A stretch of DNA of 41,148 bases from a virus. The notes below the pieces were generated by a model, which did not search any database, was not told the origin of the DNA, and saw only the letters and a program-made list of their open reading frames with translations. The DNA is taken from positions 1 to 41,148 of the IMG/VR virus record IMGVR_UViG_3300005471_000030; one strand, written 5' to 3'. Below, one piece after another: positions 30,932 through 37,660 of the stretch; the first letter of the stretch is position 1; each line of letters starts with the position of its first letter. A program made the translations under genes and the position numbers.

Positions 30932-31233
30932 TATTTCGTCTCACGTTTCGTACCCGCCGCCATTGCTTTTGTAAAGTGGGCTTTGGCATTGGCTATTACA
31001 TCCTGCTTGAAATTTGCCTCACGTTCTAAGATTTCTAATGCCGCCATACCATTCAGGATTTCATCAAAACTTTTGTACGGCAGTCTCAGCAGGTTTGCTT
31101 TCTCCAAATCTCGGACCCGGCGGGTTAGTTCCGAGATTTGTTTCTCTCGTCTATTCCATTCGTGCGAGAGGAGGAAAAGACAGGCGATTGAGAGAGCCAC
31201 GATAACGACAATTAGGAGTGAATTGCTAGCCAT
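30931..31233 (-). CDS. membrane-anchored coiled-coil protein, 100 residues
   Basis: From ATG 31233 the product starts with a span (SNSLLIVVIVALSIACLFLL), then a basic coiled coil (EWNRREKQISELTRRVRDLEKANLLRL) and a helical end. An upstream TTG at 31272 could extend it by 13 residues. The ribosome site is weak. Type II membrane proteins in the early region can mediate superinfection exclusion, but nothing here proves it. Confidence 0.55.
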   Translation of the reverse strand: MASNSLLIVVIVALSIACLFLLSHEWNRREKQISELTRRVRDLEKANLLRLPYKSFDEILNGMAALEILEREANFKQDVIANAKAHFTKAMAAGTKRETK

Positions 31234-31261
31234 AGGATTAGGAGCATCAGAATAAATAAGA

Positions 31262-31684
31262 TTACGATCCAAACCATTTTGTACCTACTTCATCACGTGT
31301 TACGTGCACACGATGATGACAACTTGAGCAAAGCCACTTCACGTCGAGACTATATTTTTTTTCATATCCTTTGTGATGATGTGCTTGCAACCTTGCTTTT
31401 CTTCCGCAGGTTTCGCAATATTCTGGTCTGGTTAGAATTCCTTTTTGAACTGCTTGACGAACTTGGACGTGAGCATTCTTTACATTAGGATTATTTTTTT
31501 GATATTGAATAACGTGTTTGATAATCCGTTCTCGATTCTCTTTGTATTGTTTTCTGCCGTGACTTGCTCTACATTCCTTGCAGTAAGACGCATAGTAGGA
31601 CTTTCCAAAAGCTCTCTGATAGGTTGTACTGAAACAGTCAATCGGTAAAAGTCTTTTGCACTTTCGGCAGGTTTTTTCGCTCAT
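31262..31684 (-). CDS. HNH endonuclease with zinc ribbon
   Basis: A 140-residue protein. CRKCKRLLP and YCKECRASHGRKQYKENRER form an N-terminal zinc-ribbon-like region; YCETCGRK, QAHHHKGYEKKYSLDVKWLCSSCHHRVH is the HNH core with paired Cys and His residues. It shares this order with the gene at 1672-2232 (also zinc-ribbon, basic helical middle, HNH), so both appear to come from one family of mobile HNH genes. It lies in the early operon, after the regulator. Confidence 0.8.
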   Translation of the reverse strand: MSEKTCRKCKRLLPIDCFSTTYQRAFGKSYYASYCKECRASHGRKQYKENRERIIKHVIQYQKNNPNVKNAHVQVRQAVQKGILTRPEYCETCGRKARLQAHHHKGYEKKYSLDVKWLCSSCHHRVHVTRDEVGTKWFGS

Positions 31685-31731
31685 TTTGGTTTCACAATTT
31701 CGGACAGGATCAAACTCTTGATGTAGAAATG

Positions 31732-31765
31732 GGACTAATTCGCAATAACTGCATTAGTCCTTTTT
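31732..31765 (+). terminator. hairpin with T-run at the end of the regulator gene
   Basis: GGACTAAT (31732-31739) and ATTAGTCC (31753-31760) form a perfect 8-bp stem, followed on the + strand by five T (31761-31765). On the + strand it could stop antisense transcription; on the reverse strand it overlaps the stop codon of the regulator gene and lacks a good T-run. Confidence 0.45.
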
Positions 31766-31980
31766 GTAGTTCTTGATTTGCTTGAGAAGTTTTTTTTTCC
31801 TACTTCAAGCCGCTTATCTTCCAACATCGCGGCCGTAAGAATGTCGTTCACCACCTTGCTATCACTTGCGCGTTCCCCGTCGCTTTCAATGGTCATTCTG
31901 GCAGCCTTTTGCGTAACCCAAGCAATCACAACAGGGTCGAGGCTGTACGTACGGGTTACTTTAATTTCGGGTTTTTCCAT
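31735..31980 (-). CDS. ribbon-helix-helix-like regulator, first gene of the leftward operon
   Basis: An 81-residue protein with AAGGAG 9 nt before ATG 31980. VTRTYSLDPVVIAWVTQKAARM ... ASDSKVVNDILTAAMLED follows the ribbon-helix-helix order: one strand, helix A, a turn and a helix with the SxVVNxIL pattern. The basic tail (KKNFSSKSRTTKRTN) may touch DNA. As the first gene under the leftward promoter, and divergent from the repressor, it holds the place of a Cro-type or early regulator. It is one candidate to bind the TACTSAGTA palindrome, since these proteins favour short dyads; that is a guess. Confidence 0.65.
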   Translation of the reverse strand: MEKPEIKVTRTYSLDPVVIAWVTQKAARMTIESDGERASDSKVVNDILTAAMLEDKRLEVGKKNFSSKSRTTKRTNAVIAN

Positions 31981-32017
31981 TCTCTTTACTCCTTCGTGTA
32001 GTTTTTCATCTACCGTT

Positions 32018-32092
32018 TGTTGTCAGGTTCTTACAACCACAACTTTACTACAAGGTTTGTAACTTGTCAAGGGCTGACAACAGATTGTTGTC
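32018..32092. promoter_or_regulatory. operator region of the lysogeny switch
   Basis: The half-site TGTTGTC (or TTGTCA) recurs: TGTTGTC at 32018-32024, a dyad TTGTCA (32064-32069) with TGACAA (32075-32080), and a perfect 7-bp dyad GACAACA-GAT-TGTTGTC (32076-32092). These flank and cover the leftward -35 box and lie just before the repressor gene, as in cI/cro switches. TACTSAGTA does not occur here. Confidence 0.6.
32042..32070 (-). promoter_or_regulatory. early leftward promoter
   Basis: On the reverse strand the -35 box is TTGACA (32070-32065), the spacer 17 bp and the -10 box TAAAGT (32047-32042). It would drive the early operon beginning at 31980. The -35 box lies inside operator-like dyads, so repressor bound there would silence it. 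Confidence 0.65.
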
Positions 32093-32117
32093 CATCATTT
32101 CAGAAGATTATGACAAA

Positions 32118-32495
32118 ATGTTCGTAATTATGAACAATACGAAAGATAAGTTTTTATGGGTCGATTGGATAATTAAAGAACGTGAAAAACGGGGGATGAC
32201 ACAAGCGGACTTAGCGCGTGCAACAGGGCTACAACGTTCAACCGTATCTGATTACGAAAAACGGTTAAGAACAAAACCAGATGTTGAGGCTTTAGCAAAA
32301 ATATCAGAAGCACTTGGATACCCCGCTGAATATTTGCCCCGATTAGCTAATCAATTTCCTTATGCAATTGAAGTAGATGATGATACACAACAACTCATTT
32401 ACGAGACAAATGATCTAACGCCCCAAGAAAAAGAAGAAATCTTAGCTTTCATTCGCATGAAGAAAAACCTAAGGCAACGCAATGCACATAGATGA
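32118..32495 (+). CDS. XRE-family (cI-like) repressor
   Basis: From ATG 32118 (AGAAG 11 nt upstream) the product has 125 residues. Residues 27-48 (MTQADLARATGLQRSTVSDYEK) are the helix-turn-helix; the KISEALGYPAEYLPRL continuation is typical of XRE domains. A short acidic helical tail (TPQEKEEILAFIRMKKNL) may dimerise; there is no S24 peptidase part, so RecA-dependent self-cleavage is not expected. The gene is divergent to the early operon across the operator region. ATG 32130 is another possible start. Confidence 0.85.
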   Translation: MFVIMNNTKDKFLWVDWIIKEREKRGMTQADLARATGLQRSTVSDYEKRLRTKPDVEALAKISEALGYPAEYLPRLANQFPYAIEVDDDTQQLIYETNDLTPQEKEEILAFIRMKKNLRQRNAHR

Positions 32496-32661
32496 GCAAC
32501 TTGCACAAGCAATATTTGAATCTGACAAATTGGATTTGCCTACCATTCGCCACTATATTGCATGGGTGAAATTCAGGAGAAAGATACATCATGGTTTTTA
32601 TAACTTACCCCATTGGATACAACCGAAGCCACAGCCTAAGGTGCATTGGGTAGGGAGGTAG
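32482..32661 (+). CDS. 59-residue hypothetical protein in the repressor operon
   Basis: ATG 32482 overlaps the repressor end by 14 nt and has AAGG 8 nt upstream. The product (MHIDEQLAQAIFESDKLDLPTIRHYIAWVKFRRKIHHGF...) has a helical start and a basic, Trp/Pro-rich end. It lies between the repressor and the lipoprotein and is probably made in lysogens. Its shape could suit an induction regulator (antirepressor-like), without proof. Confidence 0.55.
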   Translation: MHIDEQLAQAIFESDKLDLPTIRHYIAWVKFRRKIHHGFYNLPHWIQPKPQPKVHWVGR

Positions 32662-32669
32662 TTTAGGGG

Positions 32670-33215
32670 ATGAGAAAATTATTGTTGATTGGGTTATTTG
32701 TTATTGTTCTTTTAGCTTGTGGAGGCACACCAACAATAGAATCAACGTCTACACCGGAACCAACTTCAACACCGGTGATTACAGGGAAGTGGCAAAGCGA
32801 TATAGAGCCATCATCATTTGATGATTCGACGAACGTATATCTTCTTCTTGACGCAGAAAACAGAATACAAGGCTGGCTTGATACTTTTTTACCAACACTA
32901 GTTGTTCGATGCAAAGAACATGAAGTCAATGTTTACATCAACGTAGGCACACAAACGGCAGTTGAATACAACAGCGATTTATCTACTGCCCGGATTCGTT
33001 TTGACCAGGACGAAGCGCAAACCATATCTATGAGCGGATCAACAGATGGAGATTCACTATTCTTTCCAGATCCAAATCAAGCTTTGCAACAAATTCTTTC
33101 TCACGAAATACTGTTGTTTGGCTTTACACCGTTCAACGCTAACCCTGTTGAAACAAAATTTGATTTACGTGGTGTGAATGAAGTAATAAAACCCTTGAAA
33201 GAGGCGTGTCCCTAA
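32670..33215 (+). CDS. lipoprotein with TagO/VasI-like domain, candidate lysogenic conversion gene
   Basis: A 181-residue protein. The signal peptide ends in the lipobox LLAC (Cys17), followed by a Thr/Pro/Glu linker (STSTPEPTSTP) common in Chloroflexota lipoproteins. The C-terminal 140 residues (ARIRFDQDEAQTISMSGSTDGDSLFFPDP ... LLFGFTPFNANPVETKFDLRGVNEVIKPLKEAC) match the pattern I recall for the TagO/VasI family linked to type VI secretion and also found elsewhere. GGAGG is 11 nt before the ATG. As the third gene of the repressor operon it is expected to be expressed by the prophage and displayed on the host surface. Confidence 0.75.
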   Translation: MRKLLLIGLFVIVLLACGGTPTIESTSTPEPTSTPVITGKWQSDIEPSSFDDSTNVYLLLDAENRIQGWLDTFLPTLVVRCKEHEVNVYINVGTQTAVEYNSDLSTARIRFDQDEAQTISMSGSTDGDSLFFPDPNQALQQILSHEILLFGFTPFNANPVETKFDLRGVNEVIKPLKEACP

Positions 33216-33337
33216 ATGTCCGATACTCAGTATTAGTCTATCAGTCCTTTGCCAATTTTATAAAGCAGCCCTGTGCACGGTCCTTTCCAATAAATTGTAG
33301 GATTACAAACATTCTTTGAAGTTGCGTACCCCTGCAC

Positions 33338-33378
33338 CTCCGGAGCCGAAGAGCACAGTTCGAGTCTGTGCAGGGGCG
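33338..33378 (+). other. candidate attP: 3' half of tRNA-Arg(CCG)
   Basis: CTCCGGA (33338-33344) has the form of an anticodon loop with anticodon CCG. It is followed by a 5-nt stem strand, a 4-nt variable region, a perfect T-arm (CACAG-TTCGAGT-CTGTG, 33354-33370) and an acceptor strand CAGGGGC with G at 33378. The 5' half (D-arm) is missing. Such tRNA 3' halves in phages restore the host gene after integration. It lies 85 nt before the integrase start. The mirrored CCCCTGCAC (33329-33337) on its left can pair with the acceptor strand region. Confidence 0.7.
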
Positions 33379-33463
33379 CACGTTGCACGGAATTCCTACC
33401 CCCATGTGGCAAATAAATGTATCAGGGTTGCACCAATTTCAAACGAAAGGTGTGTGCAATCTT

Positions 33464-34414
33464 ATGCAACTCGATAAAGCTATTGAAGGGTTTATTTTGG
33501 AAGCGCGCAGCGGAGCATATTCACCGGCATACATTCCTACAATTGAAAGCCAGTGCAAGCGCATTTGCAAATTTTTTGGCGAGAGAAATCTAGATGCACT
33601 CACGCTTGAAGATTGGAAGTCTTATTTTCGATACTTGCGCTTTGAATATGTGCCAGTGCGTTTCAATGGTGACACATCGCCATTGAGCGAAGCAACCATT
33701 GACAACCATTGGAAGATGATCAGAGCGTTTTACAACTGGGCGGTTGACACAACCATACTGAGTACCGAACGCCCAGATAAAAAGCTACCCCGTCCCAAGT
33801 ATCAATCTCCCGAAATCGTACCATTCACTACCGATGAAGTAAAACGCCTTATAGATGCCAGTCAAAGCACCTTGGTAGAAAAAGCCAACGGACGGAAATA
33901 CAAAATCCGCCGCCCTAATGCGGACCGAGATAAAAGCCTGTTGCTGATGTTGCTTGATACTGGTTTGCGAATTGGTGAGTTGCACCGATTGCGAATAGGA
34001 GATGTGAACCTTGAAAACGGGGAAGTGTATGTGCGAACTTTGCGCGATGGTAGGAAATCAGCCGCGCGGACAGTGTACCTTGGAGCACGGACCAAGCAAA
34101 TCATTTGGAAGTTTATTGCAAAACAACAAAGTGCCCCGGACCAATCACGGAAGCTGTTTGATTATAAATATACTTACTTGCGACATATTATTCGCCGCAT
34201 CGGTGCAAATGCCAACGTGCCACGAACCTACCCACATAGGTTTCGCCACACGTTTGCAATCTTCTATCTTCGCAATGGGGGAGATGTGTTTACGTTGCAA
34301 AGGTTACTAGGACACACCACTTTGGTAATGACGTTGAAGTATGTAAACTTCGTCAAAGCTGATTTAGAGCACGCTCATCGCCGCGCCTCGCCGGTGGATA
34401 TGTGGAAACTATAA
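33464..34414 (+). CDS. int: tyrosine-family integrase
   Basis: From ATG 33464 (GAAAGG about 13 nt upstream) the product has 316 residues; the longer frame from GTG 33368 would run through attP. The N-terminal part is a SAM-like core-binding domain (FGERNLDALTLEDWKSYFRYL). The catalytic part has LLDTGLRIGELHRLRIGDVNL (first Arg), PHRFRHTFAIFYLRNGG (HxxR and His), LLGHTTLVMTLKYVNF (His and Tyr). It integrates the phage into the host tRNA gene. It faces the tail fibre gene, with the two stop codons adjacent. One TACTSAGTA copy is read as ILST. Confidence 0.93.
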   Translation: MQLDKAIEGFILEARSGAYSPAYIPTIESQCKRICKFFGERNLDALTLEDWKSYFRYLRFEYVPVRFNGDTSPLSEATIDNHWKMIRAFYNWAVDTTILSTERPDKKLPRPKYQSPEIVPFTTDEVKRLIDASQSTLVEKANGRKYKIRRPNADRDKSLLLMLLDTGLRIGELHRLRIGDVNLENGEVYVRTLRDGRKSAARTVYLGARTKQIIWKFIAKQQSAPDQSRKLFDYKYTYLRHIIRRIGANANVPRTYPHRFRHTFAIFYLRNGGDVFTLQRLLGHTTLVMTLKYVNFVKADLEHAHRRASPVDMWKL

Positions 34415-35401
34415 TACAATTGGGTAAGTTAGTTCGTAGTACCCAACGCGTTTCCCGTTGGCATTTGTCCATGCGGCACTAGAGGCGTCTTTGAAAACGC
34501 TAATGACATTTGATGCACTTGTGATTTGAACAAATCCCGGCGTTGCTGATGCACCTGCGCCATTATCAATTACGGGAATGGCAATGGATTGCCATGCGCC
34601 ATTTGTAATACTCAAAGCCGTAAATGGGGTTGACATCGTGAAGTTGGTTGCATTAGATGTACCGTTGGCGCTTTGTCTTGATCTGACGGTACAATTTTTC
34701 ACGTCCAATCTATATTGATAAATCACGTTGGTCGGATTGACTGAAAACCCTACAAGCGTAGGGAGCCAGGTTAAATACTCAGTGGCAAAGATTGGATAGT
34801 TGATGACCAGCGCCGATGCAATAGACCAATTGAATCCCGCGCTTGCAGAGAGTTGCGCGCGAAATCTTCCAATATTTGTAACCACGTCGGTGGCATTAAA
34901 GTTCGTCCAATTGCCAGCGATATACTTTTCACTGGTGGTTGTGTTGACGAAATCATTCATTGTCAAAGCATAAGGTATGCGACTATGCCCAAACTTCAAT
35001 CCCGCTGATGCGCCAGTCTCACCAATGGCATACATAAAAAAGTCAATTGGAAGTGCTGCCAGTTCCGCGGCACCGGCGTTATGCCAGTTGGTGCCATGAA
35101 CTTTGGTATAAGATGCAGAGGTATCCAAAGTATAAACAACATTGCCAACTTTAAAGCGGATGGGATTGGTAGCAGATGCATCCGTAGTTGCAACAGATTT
35201 AATTGCAACTGTAAGATCATTAGTTGCAATGGACGGAGTAATAATGTAATTGAAATTGGAAACATTTAGAGAATTCAGCAGGTACGTTTCAATTGCTGTG
35301 ATCTCCAATGCTCTATCGTTTTGATGTGCGGCAAGAACATCGTCAACGCCATCGGTAAGAGATGCAAATGAATGAACTGATGCAGGAAAAGATGCAGCCA
35401 T
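34409..35401 (-). CDS. tail fibre / receptor-binding-like protein
   Basis: A 330-residue protein at the end of the tail operon. It starts with ASLTDGVDDVLAAHQNDRALEITAIETYLLNSLN, a helical trimer-type start frequent in phage fibre proteins, and continues with Ser/Thr/Asn/Ala-rich beta sequence without Cys except one. The last part (GAWQSIAIPVIDNGAGASATPGFVQITSASNVISVFKDA) resembles a fibre tip or carbohydrate-binding fold. AAGGTG lies before ATG 35401. It may define host range. Confidence 0.65.
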   Translation of the reverse strand: MAASFPASVHSFASLTDGVDDVLAAHQNDRALEITAIETYLLNSLNVSNFNYIITPSIATNDLTVAIKSVATTDASATNPIRFKVGNVVYTLDTSASYTKVHGTNWHNAGAAELAALPIDFFMYAIGETGASAGLKFGHSRIPYALTMNDFVNTTTSEKYIAGNWTNFNATDVVTNIGRFRAQLSASAGFNWSIASALVINYPIFATEYLTWLPTLVGFSVNPTNVIYQYRLDVKNCTVRSRQSANGTSNATNFTMSTPFTALSITNGAWQSIAIPVIDNGAGASATPGFVQITSASNVISVFKDASSAAWTNANGKRVGYYELTYPIVL

Positions 35402-35408
35402 ATTATCA

Positions 35409-36053
35409 TCACCTTATCATGAATAAACCAAGTTTAACTTCGTTGACATTTAGATTTCCACCTGAATTTTGTTGTACCCAAACTTCAATGTAACCGGCGG
35501 CGGCCAGTGTCACAATCGAAGATGTGGTTAGATAAATACTGTTGGTTGCATCATCACCAACAGATGAGTTACCAGAATAGTAAGTTACACCACTAACTTT
35601 GATGTAGATGGATCTGAACTTGTTTGTAGTCCCGGTCGCGCTAAAGAATCCGTTGGCTACACAAAAATAATCTCTAGATGGAAATCCCACGGGAATAGTA
35701 ATCCTGTTGTTGACAGTATCCACCATGGAGTAGGGGTCAATAGAGGAGGCAAGGCCGGTGACTTTTGAAAGTGTTGCCGTGGCAATTGCCAGAGGGCCGC
35801 CAGTGGCAAGAGCGCGCACCCCGCTACCATACTGAACGCCAAGCGTCGCAGATGCAAGACTTTCCAACACCTGATAATCACTGCCAACTGCCAAACGTGT
35901 TGCAGCATCCGCGCCAGATGCCGCCGCAATATCACCTTTGGTTGTAAAAATATCAGGAACACCCGCGGCAAAGTTGTCTCTGATGTACGTATTCGCGTAC
36001 GCTGATTCAATCGTTCCACCCACACTAACTGAAGGAACAGGAGTGTATCCCAT
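35409..36053 (-). CDS. tail fibre-like protein, 214 residues
   Basis: I use ATG 36053, two bases after the previous stop, not the longer frame. PDIFTTKGDIAAASGADAATRLAVGSDYQVLESLA is a pattern widely seen in phage tail fibres and baseplate-associated proteins, where TKGDI(L/A)...A(D)AATRLAVGS(D)GQVL recurs. The rest is beta-rich (VTYYSGNSSVGDDATNSIYLTTSS). It follows the tail tip protein. Confidence 0.75.
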   Translation of the reverse strand: MGYTPVPSVSVGGTIESAYANTYIRDNFAAGVPDIFTTKGDIAAASGADAATRLAVGSDYQVLESLASATLGVQYGSGVRALATGGPLAIATATLSKVTGLASSIDPYSMVDTVNNRITIPVGFPSRDYFCVANGFFSATGTTNKFRSIYIKVSGVTYYSGNSSVGDDATNSIYLTTSSIVTLAAAGYIEVWVQQNSGGNLNVNEVKLGLFMIR

Positions 36054-36055
36054 GA

Positions 36056-37660
36056 TCACCATCCATAAACTGAGGTATCCCAAATGCCGCTATCCCACAA
36101 ACCAGCATCGGCGTCCGGGGTGATAAACGGCTCTAAATACAATGTGGTTCTTACTGCCTGTGTGTTGCTTCCTACAGGTTCATCTTCGATAAATCCCACT
36201 CGGAACTCTTCTGTTGAAATTCCAAGCGCGGGAATATCGGCGGTAATTACATCGAACAAATCCGGAGCAAACTGTTTGCTGAATCTGTTTTCCAACTGAA
36301 TAATTGGCGTCTTTTGCCCCGCGGAAATAAAAGGCTGATACTGGTCAACCAGGTCATACGCTTGATTTCGGTCCTGATACCAGAGACTATCCAATACCAA
36401 CTGCCTTTGATTCACTGCGTCCGCGGGATTGCGCGGGTTGGAAATTGTATCTGTGCGTTCGGTCCACGTAATGTCACCCTTGATCCATGTGCCGTATGTC
36501 GCCGGTGGCACGGTATCAGGATATTCTACTGGTCCCGGAAATAAGTACAATGTATCCAAACTCACATTGTTTATTTCAATAAAGGCTCTCACACCATAAT
36601 CTGTAATCGTAAGGTACGGCGCAATTCCATCAGCCGAAACCGAAAACGAAAGATAAGGGACATAGGGGGAAAGAGAGAAGGTATAGCTATTGTCAATGCT
36701 TTCCAGATAAACAGGGTATCCATTGTAGTTGTAATCAACTAATACAGACCTTGTTTCCCCTGACGCCAGCGGAGGATCTGTTTCAAGCGGTTGCCATACA
36801 ATTGCATCCGTGAGAGATTTTCGCACGTGAAACTTTAGTTTGACCACGTTCCGGCGAATGATCCACGGCTGCGGGTTGCCAATATCCTTAAGCATTTCGC
36901 TTTGAGAAATAGATGCGACAGAACTTGTATTCCCAAACCTAGGGATAAATGCCAACTGCCCCAAATTATTTATAAACACATAACCAAAAAAGGAAAGCGC
37001 CAAATCTTCCAGTTCCGCGGCAACGTTGCGGTCTCCACTGGAATACCAGTATCTTATAAAGTCGGAAGATGTGCCAATATCGCGCCCCCACTCTACGGGC
37101 CACTGCATGACATCTAAAAGAACGTTGATGTTATCATCTACTGAAGTAGGTGAGAGTGTGCCATCGGTATACGTTCGTTGTGCGGTGACGGAGGTATCCC
37201 GCAGCACTCGCAAGCCATCTTCACAACGCAAAATTACTTTTGCATCCGCGCCGTAGCCAATAGGGTTTATGTCTTGAATAATACCAGTGAAACGAATATA
37301 TTTTGTGTTTGTTGATTTATCTTTTACCGAAACCCTGACTATCTTGCCAGCCTCGACATCCGGGTAGAGAGGGGAGGAGGTATTCCAAGCATCAAACCTG
37401 CCATCGTGATTGGATAATGTGATTGTCGCTGTACCAGTTTGTACAACTTCAAACCCCTGCCCACTCGGACGAAGCATGACTCTTCTGCCGCGGGATATCC
37501 TCGGAGCAATGGTTAGATAAGAACTCTCATTTGCACCATCGAAAACATTATCACCATCCCAATCTACTTCGATACCCCAAGCCAAACTATCTTCAACAGT
37601 AGACGCACCATACTTGTGCGAAGTGCCATACTTGAATACTGAGTATCGGTTATCGGTCAC
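36056..37660 (-). CDS. tail tip / minor tail protein
   Basis: A 534-residue protein just after the tape measure, the place of distal tail and tip proteins. GTG 37660 overlaps the tape measure stop and has AAGGTGG close upstream. SYLTIAPRISRGRRVMLRPSGQGFEVVQTGTATITLSNHDGRFDAWNTSSPLYPDVEAGKIVRVSV resembles the ring domain of distal tail proteins with a minimal-strand OB-like part (FTGIIQDINP). The middle and end are beta-rich. The TACTSAGTA copy at 37637-37645 is at residues 6-8 (YSV). Confidence 0.7.
   Translation of the reverse strand: MTDNRYSVFKYGTSHKYGASTVEDSLAWGIEVDWDGDNVFDGANESSYLTIAPRISRGRRVMLRPSGQGFEVVQTGTATITLSNHDGRFDAWNTSSPLYPDVEAGKIVRVSVKDKSTNTKYIRFTGIIQDINPIGYGADAKVILRCEDGLRVLRDTSVTAQRTYTDGTLSPTSVDDNINVLLDVMQWPVEWGRDIGTSSDFIRYWYSSGDRNVAAELEDLALSFFGYVFINNLGQLAFIPRFGNTSSVASISQSEMLKDIGNPQPWIIRRNVVKLKFHVRKSLTDAIVWQPLETDPPLASGETRSVLVDYNYNGYPVYLESIDNSYTFSLSPYVPYLSFSVSADGIAPYLTITDYGVRAFIEINNVSLDTLYLFPGPVEYPDTVPPATYGTWIKGDITWTERTDTISNPRNPADAVNQRQLVLDSLWYQDRNQAYDLVDQYQPFISAGQKTPIIQLENRFSKQFAPDLFDVITADIPALGISTEEFRVGFIEDEPVGSNTQAVRTTLYLEPFITPDADAGLWDSGIWDTSVYGW

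Noticed and set aside
33324-33380. A complete tRNA gene
   Set aside because: The T-arm, acceptor strand and anticodon loop are present but there is no D-arm and the 5' half does not pair correctly; better explained as attP.
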